64,000 bases of DNA from Flavobacteriales bacterium (GCA_019638085.1 JAHBUL010000005.1:62001-126000), one strand, 5' to 3'; positions 26,343-35,833 are shown, numbered from the stretch's first letter. The notes: generated by a model not told the origin, from the sequence alone. Translations and numbers: made by a program.

Positions 26343-27786
26343 ATTCAATGACCTCTGCACCGGCTGCCTTCCCCCGGTACTTCAGGTCCAGCACTACGAT
26401 CATGGCGGCGAAGCCCCAGAAGGGTACACTGGCCTTGTCCAGGTCCAAGTAGTTGTTCAGGAGCCCGTGGACGAAGTAAGTGACCAGGCCGAGGAAGGCT
26501 GCGCCCACGATCCGCCGATCCACGCCGGGTGGGAGTTTTGACCATAGCCTTATGGCCGTCCAGGTAATGGTGCCGATCACGAGGAGCACGAGGATCATGC
26601 CCGGGAAGCCTTGCTCAGCCAAAGGCCCCAAATACTCGCTGTGCGAATTGCCGTTGAGGCCGAAGTTGGTGCTGATGATGGTGCGGTCACGGGCCGCTTG
26701 GAAGGGGGCATACTGGAACATGTAGGTGCCCGGCCCCCATCCGGTAATGGGCTTCTCCTTGAACATTCGCAGCGCGGAATTCCAGCGGTTGATGCGCTCC
26801 AGGTTGCTGGCGTCCGAACGGATGTTGCTGATCGAGCTCACGTGCTTGGCCAGGTCATCGTTGCTTTCCGCTTGGTTCCGCTCCAGCGCAATGGTGATGC
26901 GGTCCATGTTGGCGATCGCCACGCTGCCCGCCACCAGCGCCACCAGCCCGATGGCCCAACCGGGTATGCGGAAACGCATCACCAGGAAGACCCCCAATGC
27001 GCCCACGACGCCCACCCACGCAGCGCGGGTATAGGAGAACAGGACGCCCGTGATCAGCAGGAGCAGCAGGAAGACCGCCACACCCTTCCGCGTGCGTGAA
27101 TAGCCCGGCATGGACACGGCCGTGATCGCGAAGGGGATCACGAATGCGATAACAGCTCCGTATGCCGTGTGGTCCTTGAAGAAGGGGGACATCACCCAGT
27201 GGGCCGGATCCTCGGCAAAACCGTATTGGGCATGGTGGATCAAGGTGTACGATACCACAATGGCCAGACCGGCCATGAACAACCAGAAGAAGCGGTGGAT
27301 GTTCCGGGGATCGCGGAACAGCCGGGTGGCCAGTAAATACATGGTGCATACGAACCAGAGACGGGCCAACAGGAATTTCAGGGAGACCAACGGCATGCTG
27401 CTCGGCACCACGCAGATCGCCATCCAGATCAATTGCAAGATGATGGCGATGGTAACCGGATGGCGCCAGATCTTGGGGTCTATCACGTTCCCTTCCAAGC
27501 TCAGCTTCAGGATAAAGAGCAGCATCAACGCCACCATCAAGGGTTCCGTGGGAAGGGCGACCCCGATGCCGCCGAGGTCCAGTTCTTCCAGGTTGATGGA
27601 AAGGGGCGTGGCAAAAACGATGAAGAGCAGCACCTTGTCCGCAGCGGCCACCAAGGCCCACGCCGCCAAGAGCGCCACAGGCAACAAGTTCAGCCAATAG
27701 ATCTCCTTGATGGTCAGCAGGGTGTTCAATAGCACGAACACCACGCAGACCGCCGGTATCCAATAGCTCTTGAGCGCGCTTACCAT
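26341..27786 (-). CDS. O-antigen ligase/polymerase (Wzy/WaaL-like) family protein
   Basis: 481 residues with about ten to twelve membrane segments. The ligase-type motif region FSYTRAAWVGVVGALGVFLV and a large periplasmic loop containing NRWNSALRMFKEKPITGWGPGTYMF and NGNSHSEYLGPLAEQGFPGM are characteristic of PF04932. It either polymerises or ligates a lipid-linked glycan at the periplasmic face. It forms a leftward cluster with two Wzz-like genes and a flippase: gaps of 3 bp to the next gene, then an 8-bp overlap. Confidence 0.88.
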   Translation of the reverse strand: MVSALKSYWIPAVCVVFVLLNTLLTIKEIYWLNLLPVALLAAWALVAAADKVLLFIVFATPLSINLEELDLGGIGVALPTEPLMVALMLLFILKLSLEGNVIDPKIWRHPVTIAIILQLIWMAICVVPSSMPLVSLKFLLARLWFVCTMYLLATRLFRDPRNIHRFFWLFMAGLAIVVSYTLIHHAQYGFAEDPAHWVMSPFFKDHTAYGAVIAFVIPFAITAVSMPGYSRTRKGVAVFLLLLLITGVLFSYTRAAWVGVVGALGVFLVMRFRIPGWAIGLVALVAGSVAIANMDRITIALERNQAESNDDLAKHVSSISNIRSDASNLERINRWNSALRMFKEKPITGWGPGTYMFQYAPFQAARDRTIISTNFGLNGNSHSEYLGPLAEQGFPGMILVLLVIGTITWTAIRLWSKLPPGVDRRIVGAAFLGLVTYFVHGLLNNYLDLDKASVPFWGFAAMIVVLDLKYRGKAAGAEVIE

Positions 27787-27789
27787 CGT

Positions 27790-28758
27790 TCAGCCCCTTG
27801 CCTCCACCGGTCCGGTCCCACGGTTCTGGTCGCGGATGAACAGCAGGACGTAACAAAGTAACATGGCCACCACCGTGGTCACGAGCACGATCAGCCAGCG
27901 GATCGGGTACACCTTCTTGTCCGATACTTCGGGATATACCACCACATTGGTGTAGGTGAGCTCCTTGGACACATCCATCAAGGCTTGGCGCTCCTCGGCC
28001 TGTTTCCTGCCGTATTCCTCGATCAGCATCGTGTTCAAGTGGTCCAAGCGCTGGAACTCGCCTCCGCTTTTTTCCAGTTCATTGAGCATGCTGGTGATCT
28101 CCTCTTTCGGGGCCTTGCCTCCGTTGCCGGCGATCGCCTTCATGTACCCCTTCGTCAGTTCCTTGGTTTGTGTGGCATAATCCAAGAGGCCGCTGCTTTG
28201 GCGCAGCTGGTTCAACCGGTTCTCCACACTGTCCATCCGTGCCTGGGTGCTGGCAAGGCCATCGCGAATGATCTTGAGCAATTCCTTGGAATTCGCACGC
28301 TGTAGCCTGCGGGCCAGCAGGTCCGTCTGGTGCAGGACCTCCACCACCATGTCCCGGGCCAGCACCGGGTCCTCATCCGTCACCCGGATGTCGACGCTCT
28401 CGTAGCGGGTCTTCTCGATCTTCACCCGCTCGGAGTACATGTTGTACAGCGCGTTGCGATCGCCACGGCCCGTGGGATCCATCCGGTAATGTTCCGCAAG
28501 CTGGAACTTGGCGATGAGGCTGTCCCGGGTGCTGTTGCTCTCCAACAATTGCAGCAGCTGATCCGCTCGCGTTTCGATCGAATAGCTGTTCAGGTTCACC
28601 GGGTATACCACCGCTTGGGAACGAAAGCGTGGCTTGAGCAGCCATGGACCACTGAGCACGGCGGAGACCCCGATGGCAACAATGGCCACCAGGGCGAAGA
28701 CGCGCCAATGCCGCCTCATCAGCGCCGTGGTCGGCTTGAAGTTGATACGTTCATCCAT
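27790..28758 (-). CDS. Wzz-like polysaccharide chain-length/co-polymerase protein (second)
   Basis: 322 residues, two membrane segments (about 17-40 and 285-308) enclosing a periplasmic helical region (VEVLHQTDLLARRLQRANSKELLKII, then LASTQARMDSVENRL), as in Wzz co-polymerases. No cytoplasmic tyrosine-kinase domain. Starts inside the preceding Wzz-like gene (8-bp overlap). With its paralogue it probably sets the glycan length in the ligase/polymerase system; two different subunits are unusual but known. Confidence 0.82.
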   Translation of the reverse strand: MDERINFKPTTALMRRHWRVFALVAIVAIGVSAVLSGPWLLKPRFRSQAVVYPVNLNSYSIETRADQLLQLLESNSTRDSLIAKFQLAEHYRMDPTGRGDRNALYNMYSERVKIEKTRYESVDIRVTDEDPVLARDMVVEVLHQTDLLARRLQRANSKELLKIIRDGLASTQARMDSVENRLNQLRQSSGLLDYATQTKELTKGYMKAIAGNGGKAPKEEITSMLNELEKSGGEFQRLDHLNTMLIEEYGRKQAEERQALMDVSKELTYTNVVVYPEVSDKKVYPIRWLIVLVTTVVAMLLCYVLLFIRDQNRGTGPVEARG

Positions 28759-29770
28759 TGAAACCTTGGATCTTACGAATGTTCTCTTGTGCTACGATCA
28801 TTACCAGTGCCAGCACCAATGTGGAGATCACGCTCACGGCGATCACCAACCACCAGATCGGGAAACTCTTGCGGTCCGCTGGGAATGCGCTGTTCACCGT
28901 GAACTTGTGCGGCAGGTCGCTGTCCAGGTCGGCCTTGGCCTGCTCCAGCTTCATCCGGAGCATGCTCAGCCGCTTCACCTCGTTGAACTGCTTGTCCTGC
29001 AAGGTGACATAGGCACCCCCGTATTTCGCGAGCACCTCGAAGCGCTTCTCGAATTCGTTGATCGCACGCTGGTCGCCCTTCACGATGGCCGCACCCAGGT
29101 ATTCGTTGTAGCGTTCCGCTTGGGTGTGGTAGTCCTGCACACCCAAGGAGCGAAGCACCGCCATGCTGTCGCCGATCTGCCGGATCTCCTCCGTCAGTGC
29201 GTCCACGCTTTCCTTCACGATGCGGTAGCCCTTGGAAGCGCGCTCATGGGCCATGTCGTTCCACACACTGTCCACCTGTGCGCTCATGAAGTTGGCCATA
29301 TCGGCCGCGCGCTGGGGGTCCTGGTCCTGCACCGTAACGCGCACGCTGCCGAACTTGGTGTATTCGAATTTCACGTGGCCCTCGTAGGCATCGCGCAGTT
29401 CGGAATTCTTGTGCTTGCTGTCCGGCTTGATCTTGTACACGTTCATCAGGTCGAACCGGTCCGATGTGCGCTTCCGCACCTGGTCCGAGTTCAGGATCTG
29501 CAGCAGTTGCTCCGCATCCTCTTCATCACCCAAGGCCAAAATATCATCGCGACCGGTGGATTGCTCGCTGAGCAACGCTTTGGAAACGCTGTTGGTGATG
29601 GCCGGAAAGAGGATCACTTCGCTCTTGTACCGCGGGGTGAGGGCCAAGGTGACCACAATACCGCCGATCAGGCCCAGCAGGGCCATGCCAATGATGAAGC
29701 GCCGGCGGCGCCAAAGGAAAAGGACGAGATCGAATGAATGGTCGCCTTTCTGGTATGCTCCGTTAGCCAT
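28751..29770 (-). CDS. Wzz-like polysaccharide chain-length/co-polymerase protein (first)
   Basis: 339 residues with N-terminal (about 18-42, RRRFIIGMALLGLIGGIVVTLAL) and C-terminal (about 300-325) membrane segments and a long helical periplasmic middle. The LTPRYKSEVILFP strand after the first segment is typical of the family. Paralogous to the next gene, which it overlaps by 8 bp. Lacks a kinase domain. Confidence 0.83.
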   Translation of the reverse strand: MANGAYQKGDHSFDLVLFLWRRRRFIIGMALLGLIGGIVVTLALTPRYKSEVILFPAITNSVSKALLSEQSTGRDDILALGDEEDAEQLLQILNSDQVRKRTSDRFDLMNVYKIKPDSKHKNSELRDAYEGHVKFEYTKFGSVRVTVQDQDPQRAADMANFMSAQVDSVWNDMAHERASKGYRIVKESVDALTEEIRQIGDSMAVLRSLGVQDYHTQAERYNEYLGAAIVKGDQRAINEFEKRFEVLAKYGGAYVTLQDKQFNEVKRLSMLRMKLEQAKADLDSDLPHKFTVNSAFPADRKSFPIWWLVIAVSVISTLVLALVMIVAQENIRKIQGFNG

Positions 29771-29811
29771 GCGCTGTTCCCTGTTGAAAAGGGTCGGCTA
29801 AAGTAGCCCGT

Positions 29812-31260
29812 TCAGGCTTCCTTGCGAAGTGGCAGCAAGGAGCGCAGTCCCCGGATCGGTAACAGACCGGTGGCCAAAGCCCCGATGACCGCCGTGCAGG
29901 CCAATGCCAGCAAGGCCATGAGGAAGTTGACACCCTCTTCCTTCAGGCCCCAGGAAACCCCTAATAGCAGGATGAGATAGACCGCCAGCCCCAGCACGGC
30001 CTTTGGGGGCACCCGGAAGGAATACCGCCGCGCGGCCACCAGCATTTGGGCGATCGCCATCGCTCCCTGCGTGATCAAGCTCGCCCAGGCCGCGCCCAGC
30101 GCATGCCCTTGTGGGATCAATATGAAATTCAATCCGATGTTGAGCACCATGCCCCCGGCGGCCAGCTTGTTCAAGGTCCGCAGGTCGCCGCTGGCGGTGA
30201 GCAGCGTGCCGAAAATGTAGGTGATGCAAACGCCCACGAAGCACCAGATCAGCACAGCGAACGCCGGGGCCGAGAGCTCGGTATGCTCGTGGTAGCGAAG
30301 TTCCATCACCTCGCGGGCATAGAAGCTGCCGATCACCGCCACGGCCAATGTACCCGCCAGCACCAGCCGGAGCGCCAAGCCGGTAAGGGGAGCTACATCC
30401 TCCTTGTTCTTCAGCATGCGGCTGTACATTGGTAATAGCAGCCCGGCAAAGAGGAAGCCCAGCATATTGAAAGCCTCGAAGAAGCGAAAACCCTGCGCGT
30501 AAATGCCCGCTTGGAGGTCCCCATCGGGAAGCATCCGGTCCAGCATCACCGAATCGGTGCGGTAGTAAAAGCTCATCAGCAACACCAGCAAGGCGAAGGG
30601 AAAGCTCTGCCGAAGGATGCTGAAGGTGAAGGCCGGGTCCCAGCGTGGACGCAGCCCACCCGCCCGGTGCGCCACCATCACCAAGGCGATCACCGCAGTG
30701 GTGCCATAGGCCACGGTCTGCGCCCAAGCGAACCATGCAATGGGGAAGAGGCCCTCATACGTGCGTCCCCAGAGCAACCAAGCGCAGATGCCGATCAGCA
30801 GCACCCGGTCCAGCACGGAAAGCAGGCTATCCTGTGCAAAGCGCTGCGAACCCGCAATGTTCGACCGCAAATAGAGAATGGTGGAGACCAGCACTTGGTT
30901 CAACACCAGTATCGCGAGCAGCTCCAACTGCCCGCCGCGGTAGCCCAGGATCCAAGCTGCCAGGAAGATCCCCACCGAATAAAGCACGGCCAGCAACGAG
31001 CGCGCCGCGATGATGCCGCTCACATGCTTGCGCATCAGCTGCGTATGCTGCGCGATGTTCCGGGTATTCCAATTGGTGATCCCGAGGTCCAGCAGGATGT
31101 TCAACAGAAAGCTCAGGCTCAGCAGCGCCGCATAACCACCGTAGGCGGCAGTGCCCGCACGCACCTGCACCTCCGCATCAATGCCGAAGATGTAGAACGG
31201 CTTCACCAACAGGTTCAGCACCAGCACAAGGGCCAGGTTGGTGAGGAATTTGCGTTGCAT
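29812..31260 (-). CDS. Polysaccharide flippase (Wzx/MATE-like)
   Basis: 482 residues with about 14 hydrophobic segments, starting MQRKFLTNLALVLVLNLLVKPFYIFG. The GIDAEVQVRAGTAAYGGYAALLSLSFLLNI region and the fold fit the polysaccharide biosynthesis/MVF superfamily. It would flip undecaprenyl-linked sugar units for the downstream polymerase and Wzz proteins. First gene of the leftward glycan cluster; a 590-bp repeat-filled region lies upstream. Confidence 0.86.
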   Translation of the reverse strand: MQRKFLTNLALVLVLNLLVKPFYIFGIDAEVQVRAGTAAYGGYAALLSLSFLLNILLDLGITNWNTRNIAQHTQLMRKHVSGIIAARSLLAVLYSVGIFLAAWILGYRGGQLELLAILVLNQVLVSTILYLRSNIAGSQRFAQDSLLSVLDRVLLIGICAWLLWGRTYEGLFPIAWFAWAQTVAYGTTAVIALVMVAHRAGGLRPRWDPAFTFSILRQSFPFALLVLLMSFYYRTDSVMLDRMLPDGDLQAGIYAQGFRFFEAFNMLGFLFAGLLLPMYSRMLKNKEDVAPLTGLALRLVLAGTLAVAVIGSFYAREVMELRYHEHTELSAPAFAVLIWCFVGVCITYIFGTLLTASGDLRTLNKLAAGGMVLNIGLNFILIPQGHALGAAWASLITQGAMAIAQMLVAARRYSFRVPPKAVLGLAVYLILLLGVSWGLKEEGVNFLMALLALACTAVIGALATGLLPIRGLRSLLPLRKEA

Positions 31261-31330
31261 GCTTTGCCGGGCGCAAGGTCGTGAGAGTTTTATAGAATCA
31301 CGTTAGTGGTATGGAGGTCACTATAGGCTT

Positions 31331-31775
31331 AGTTGTCAGTTGTTCGTTGTTAGTTGTCAGGCTGCCGATGGCCACTGCCTCAGCTCTGCAGGCAGACCGC
31401 CACAACGTTGCCTTCCCATCTTAGTTGTCAGTTGTCCGTTGTTAGTTGTCGGGCTGCCGATGGCCACTGCCTCAGCTATGCAGGCAGACCGCCACAACGT
31501 AGCCTTCCCATCTTGGTTGTCCGTTGTTAGTTGTCGGGCTGCCGATGGCCACTGCCTCAGCTATGCAGGCAGACCACCACAACGTTGCCTTCCCATCTTG
31601 GTTGTCCGTTGTTCGTTGTCGGGCTGCCGAACGGCTGCCGTTGGAGGCTGCACGGTTCTGCAAGCTGGCCGTAAGCATGGTACTCCGCGCCCGACCCCGA
31701 CAACGGAGAACTGATCCGTTAATAGCACGGAACTCCGCGCCCGACCGGACAACTGACAACGGACAACTGACAACT
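31331..31775. repeat. Heptamer arrays in 85/92-bp tandem units, closed by an inverted array
   Basis: Forward arrays at 31331-31358 and 31423-31450 (four heptamers each) and at 31515-31535 and 31600-31620 (three each), separated by near-identical 64-bp spacers containing a CTGCCT/AGGCAG hairpin. The unit period is 92 bp with four heptamers and 85 bp with three, i.e. exactly one heptamer less. After a stretch with two CTCCGCGCCCGACC words, the reverse array GACAACT, GACAACG, GACAACT, GACAACT closes the region at 31748-31775. It occupies most of the gap between the flippase and GT4 genes (31261-31849). Confidence 0.85.
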
Positions 31776-31849
31776 GAAGCTCGCCCCCAGCAAAGCATTG
31801 CCGCCCCACACGTAAGTTGCCACCTCTTACAGCAGTCGAGACCTCGAAA

Positions 31850-32971
31850 ATGCGTATCGCCGTAAACACTCGCCTCCTGCTTCCCGGCAAACTGGAAGGG
31901 ATCGGCTGGTTCGCGCATGAAACGCTCAAGCGCATCACGGCGGCCCATCCGGAGCACCAGTTCATCTACTTCTTCGATCGGCCCTACGCAGGGCAGTTCG
32001 TCCACGGACCGAACGTGACGCCTGTGGTGCTTCCGCCGCCCACGCGCCATCCCATGCTCTATCGCATCTGGTTCGATGGCGTATTGCCCCGGGCCCTGCG
32101 CAGGCACCGCGCGGACATCTTCCTCTCGCCGGACGGCTACCTCAGCCTGCGTACCGACGTGCCCCAACTGCCCGTGATCCACGACCTCAACTTCGAGCAC
32201 TTCCCCAAGGACCTTCCACCCGCATACAGCCGCTACTACCGCAACCGCTTTCCGCGCTTCGCGAAGAAAGCCGCGCGCATCGTCACCGTATCGGAATTCT
32301 CCAAACAGGACATCATCAAGACCTATGGCATACCGGCGGAAAAGATCGATGTGGTGTACAACGGCATCGGCTCCGTGTTCGCGCCGCTGGCGGAAGGGGA
32401 GAAGGGCATCGCCCGCAAGCGGTTGACCGGCGGCCTGCCCTATTTCGTCTGCGTCGGTTCCTTGCATCCACGGAAGAACATCGCGCGCTTGCTGGAGGCC
32501 TTCGATCAGTTTGCGGAAAGGCAAGTGGACGCACGGCTGGTGATCGTGGGCGAGGCCTTCTGGTGGGATGCCCGCATGAAGGCGGCCTGGAAACAGATGC
32601 GCCACGCCGACAAAGTGACCTTCACCGGCAGGCTGGAGCAGCAGCAGCTCCGTGAAACCCTCGCCGATGCCTTGGCCTTGGTCTTCGTCTCCTATTTCGA
32701 AGGCTTCGGCATTCCAGTGGCCGAGGCGATGAAGTGCGGCGTACCGGTGATCGCCGCCGATGCCACCAGCCTCCCCGAAGTGGCCGGCGAAGCCGCCATC
32801 TACTGCGATCCGTTCAACGTGGAGAGCATCGCCGAAGCCATGGCAAAACTCTGGAATGATCCCGTACTCCGCAGCCAGCTGGCCCAAGCGGGTCTGCTAC
32901 GAGCCGCGCGTTTCACTTGGGACCGCACAGCGGAAGGACTCTGGAAGAGCCTTGAAAAGATCCTAAGCTGA
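31850..32971 (+). CDS. GT4-family glycosyltransferase
   Basis: 373 residues from ATG 31850 (MRIAVNTRLLLPGKLEGIGW), the natural N-terminus. GT-B fold with the C-terminal signature E-x7-E (YFEGFGIPVAEAMKCGVPVIA) and YFVCVGSLHPRKNIARLLEAF. Retaining transferase of the mannosyltransferase type, using a nucleotide or GDP-sugar donor in the cytosol; acceptor unknown. Divergent from the flippase cluster, which it likely serves. Confidence 0.9.
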   Translation: MRIAVNTRLLLPGKLEGIGWFAHETLKRITAAHPEHQFIYFFDRPYAGQFVHGPNVTPVVLPPPTRHPMLYRIWFDGVLPRALRRHRADIFLSPDGYLSLRTDVPQLPVIHDLNFEHFPKDLPPAYSRYYRNRFPRFAKKAARIVTVSEFSKQDIIKTYGIPAEKIDVVYNGIGSVFAPLAEGEKGIARKRLTGGLPYFVCVGSLHPRKNIARLLEAFDQFAERQVDARLVIVGEAFWWDARMKAAWKQMRHADKVTFTGRLEQQQLRETLADALALVFVSYFEGFGIPVAEAMKCGVPVIAADATSLPEVAGEAAIYCDPFNVESIAEAMAKLWNDPVLRSQLAQAGLLRAARFTWDRTAEGLWKSLEKILS

Positions 32972-33017
32972 GGTCCGAACTTTCGCGCGCTCTTAGAGGG
33001 CCGGGCGTGCGAGTTCT

Positions 33018-33053
33018 GCGCTTGGCTCTCCTGAGCGCATCGAAGGGTAGCGC
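33018..33053. repeat. CCTGAGC/CGAAGGG hairpin element
   Basis: A 36-bp copy with ends GCGCT and AGCGC, matching 19773-19808 in length and in most positions. It sits in the 118-bp gap between the convergent GT4 and GAD-like genes. Confidence 0.7.
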
Positions 33054-33089
33054 ACGACCCTTTGTCGTTCTAACGTTGCTCGCTCCCCA

Positions 33090-33677
33090 TCACATGGTCA
33101 TCTGGAATGCGATATCCTGATAGACCTGGGCATTTCCTTTTCTCAAATTGGCGATCTCCAATGCACCTCCCAACGCAAGAATGGGTGTGACTGTAAAGAC
33201 CTCGTTGTTGGCTAAGCTCCCTTGTTCCATAATGGCCTGCCGGAACAGGTCCTCCCACAGCCACTTCTCCCGCTCTTCCGTGCTCGTGAGGAATTCGTCA
33301 AAGAATTCTTCCAAGTTCCAAGTTAAATGTTCGATCCTTCGGTGTTGTATGTCGATCAGGCAGACTTCCTCCTTAAGCCCGGCGCGGAGATTGATCTCAT
33401 CCTGGGGAAGGTTCTTGAAATAGAACAGGTCCCCGAACCCGTTAATGGCGATCGGGATATACTTGGGAACCTCTTTTCCAAGCCAAGTCCACAAGCTGGG
33501 TTCAAAGTGTGTGGGATCAATCACTTCTATGAGACCGTCATTGTATTTCCCGAATCCATCCGTTCTCCAAAGATCAAGGAGCACCGTTGGAGCCTTGTCC
33601 TTGTATTCGTTCAATCGCTCTTCCGAAACCGGGACGGAACCGTCAGATGACCTGTATGCTGCTTTGAATTTCTCCAT
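33090..33677 (-). CDS. GAD-like/DUF1851 protein, possible immunity protein
   Basis: 195 residues, no signal peptide. N-terminal GAD-like pattern (VPVSEERLNEYKDKAPTVLLDLWRTDGFGKYNDGLIEVIDPTHFEP), then a FGDLFYFKN segment and a C-terminal part (FFDEFLTSTEEREKWLWEDLF) as in DUF1851/Tdi1-type proteins. Relatives include immunity proteins against T6SS or other antibacterial effectors; no cognate toxin is adjacent. The stretch is visibly lower in GC than its neighbours, suggesting recent transfer. It lies 69 bp downstream of delta-60 copy B on the same strand. Confidence 0.72.
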   Translation of the reverse strand: MEKFKAAYRSSDGSVPVSEERLNEYKDKAPTVLLDLWRTDGFGKYNDGLIEVIDPTHFEPSLWTWLGKEVPKYIPIAINGFGDLFYFKNLPQDEINLRAGLKEEVCLIDIQHRRIEHLTWNLEEFFDEFLTSTEEREKWLWEDLFRQAIMEQGSLANNEVFTVTPILALGGALEIANLRKGNAQVYQDIAFQMTM

Positions 33678-33746
33678 GAATGGCGTTTTTGCGGACGCAT
33701 TGGATCTTCCGTCTTGGCGAAAGCTACGGAGCAGAACTCTGATCCC

Positions 33747-35300
33747 TCAAGGCAACACCACCAACCGCCCCGTATACACAATTGCCACAGCAGCGGTGGC
33801 AGATGAGCCCTGAGGCTGAGGTGGCTGAGGCCCTCGAAGCCCCGAAGCCACGCGCACCACATACGCCCCTGGCGCCAGCACTCCCGCAGGCAACCTGTAC
33901 TGCTCCGCACCGGCAGGCCAAGCGGCTTGCCACACCACGCGCCCGCTGGCATCGTGTACCACCAGCTCGGCATTGGCCATAGCGGCACCGGTGGAAAGCA
34001 CCGTGCTACCCGCGCTGGGGTTGGGCGCTATTTGCAGCGTTTGCATGGGGCTTGGCTGCTGCTCGTTTATGCCCACGTTGAGGCCGTAGAGTTTGCTGAT
34101 CAAACGCTGGCTGGGGTCATTGGTGGTGCCGTCGTCGTACCCGCGGTATGCACCGTAGATGAAGTAGCCGCCATCTTGGGCGGGCTTGATGCCCACGATG
34201 AATTGATTGGGTATCTGTTCTGGATTGGGCGTGGAGAAGAAACCGCCACAACCGCTTCCCTGAAAATATTCCGGCAAAATGGTCCCGGAATTATCCAGCA
34301 TCACAATACCCCCATGCACCTCTCCATCGACCCGGTCGAAATCGCCGGTCACCGCCAACATGTTCGCTCCGATAGCAGCTGTTTGACGTACAAGTGCCAT
34401 CTGGCCCCAGCGATATGTAGCACGAAATTGATGGTAGTTATTGAAGGAGGGATCCAACTGTCCGTTCGGTAATAAGCGGACTAGCCCCAACGTATCCGGC
34501 GAGCCCTCGAAGCTGAATCTTCCGGTCATCAAGATTTTGCCGTCTGGCTGCTCCATGAAGTATTTCACATAGCCGTATGTTGTCGTCGGCCCGTGGAAGG
34601 TGCTGTCCATGGACCCATCCGGCAGCACACGGTACACGATGGAAGGTACCTGCTCCCCTTCAAACTGAAGCAGGCGCCCGCCGCAGAGGATCTTTCCATC
34701 CGAAAGCTCCCTCAAGCGTGTGATCGTTGAGCCCTGACCGATGTAGCGATGAATACGGGTGGTGTCCAAACTACCGTCGCTGTTGAGCCAGATCAGTCCG
34801 AAGCCTGGACCCGTGAATCCATTTGCAGTGTCATTTAACTGAAAGTTGCCTGATACCAGCACTCGGCCATCCATGAATACGTGGAAATCCCCACCTTGTC
34901 CTCCACCCAGGCGAGGGTCTGGCGGAACCTGATAAGTTGAATCCCATGTGCCATCCAGCCAGTAACGTGTTAACCCTTGTCCATTGCCTACATAGAACAT
35001 GTCCTGACCCCAAGGTACGATCTTGCCTCCCATGTAGCCATACCAGAGGTTCTGACCTACTGGCCTAGGAACCAACGAACCATCCGGATTAAGCAAGTTC
35101 CCCAAGCGGTATGTAGTGGCTGCTGGATCATACATCCAGCCGGATACAATGACCTTTCCGTCGGGCCGCTCCAGTGCGTCTCCAATGGCCTGCTGTTGAA
35201 TAGCTGTTACCCGGAAGCTTGGATCCAACTGGAACGGCTGCTGGGCAGCCGTTGCCGTGGCGGCCAGAAGGCCCGCCACGGCAAGGTGCCGCATGTTCAT
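33747..35300 (-). CDS. Delta-60 repeat surface protein, T9SS cargo (copy B)
   Basis: 517 residues: signal peptide (about 1-20, ending TATAAQQ), delta-60 units (LNPDGSLVPRPV, LNSDGSLDTTRIH, LPDGSMDSTFHGP, LPNGQLDPSFNNY) and a type A sorting domain. The body differs clearly from copies A and C, whereas the last 130 codons, including the GPQPPQPQGSS insertion and TGRLVVLP, are almost identical to copy A, implying gene conversion of the tail. Start ATG 35300 overlaps the stop of the orphan sorting-domain ORF; an in-frame ATG at 35294 is possible. Confidence 0.87.
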   Translation of the reverse strand: MNMRHLAVAGLLAATATAAQQPFQLDPSFRVTAIQQQAIGDALERPDGKVIVSGWMYDPAATTYRLGNLLNPDGSLVPRPVGQNLWYGYMGGKIVPWGQDMFYVGNGQGLTRYWLDGTWDSTYQVPPDPRLGGGQGGDFHVFMDGRVLVSGNFQLNDTANGFTGPGFGLIWLNSDGSLDTTRIHRYIGQGSTITRLRELSDGKILCGGRLLQFEGEQVPSIVYRVLPDGSMDSTFHGPTTTYGYVKYFMEQPDGKILMTGRFSFEGSPDTLGLVRLLPNGQLDPSFNNYHQFRATYRWGQMALVRQTAAIGANMLAVTGDFDRVDGEVHGGIVMLDNSGTILPEYFQGSGCGGFFSTPNPEQIPNQFIVGIKPAQDGGYFIYGAYRGYDDGTTNDPSQRLISKLYGLNVGINEQQPSPMQTLQIAPNPSAGSTVLSTGAAMANAELVVHDASGRVVWQAAWPAGAEQYRLPAGVLAPGAYVVRVASGLRGPQPPQPQGSSATAAVAIVYTGRLVVLP

Positions 35301-35815
35301 GGCTTTACAACGAGTTTAATGGCCCCCATGGAAGAGCCGCCGTTGATCAGTTCCACCGTGTAAGTCCCGGAGACAACCCTCCGCGTGTCCCATACGCTTT
35401 GGCCTTCGGCCCGGTCAACGGGTACCCGAGCCACCTCCTTGCCCGCAGCATCGCGGATGGCCAAATAGGCGTGGTCGGGTGCAGCTTTCATCTCATACAC
35501 CAGATTGGCCCATGCACCTGCCGGGTTGGGGTATGCGCTCAGGGCTGGTGTTTCCACTTCGCTTTGTCCAGTAGCAATTCGCATGGCCTTGGGCACACCC
35601 TCACCATCGCCGCCGGAACGGGGTGCCCTGCATTCGCCGTAGCCGAAGCAGAGGATGTTCTGCGCCCATTCACCGGGTTGGTCGTAAGTATCGGGTCGTT
35701 GTTCTCGCATCATCTTGTTCCGGTTTCTGTGCAGCATGCCCAAGATACTGCGTTTGTCTGTCCCCGGCTTCCCGGTTTGAGCATCGGTCCGATACCTATC
35801 GGACCTCTTCAGCAA
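35297..35815 (-). pseudogene. Orphan T9SS sorting-domain ORF, second copy
   Basis: 172 codons homologous along their length to 22184-22699, including the upstream non-protein-like part with the CGATAC palindrome (35786-35805, GGTCCGATACCTATCGGACC), the MLHRNRNKMMREQRP and WAQNILCFGYGECRAPRSGG segments and a sorting domain ending ELINGGSSMGAIKLVVKP. No signal peptide. Ends in an ATGA overlap with delta-60 copy B. Most likely the 3' remnant of a surface-protein gene carried with the cassette. Confidence 0.65.
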
Positions 35816-35833
35816 CGACCGGTGAACTTAGCA

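Noticed and set aside
31331..31775. Regularly spaced repeats that could suggest a CRISPR array
   Set aside because: The spacers are nearly identical and the repeated words are 21-28 bp heptamer arrays; no cas genes. It is a tandem repeat.
31472..32887. Leftward 471-codon open frame
   Set aside because: Runs opposite the GT4 gene and into the tandem repeat region; no protein motif, explained by high GC.
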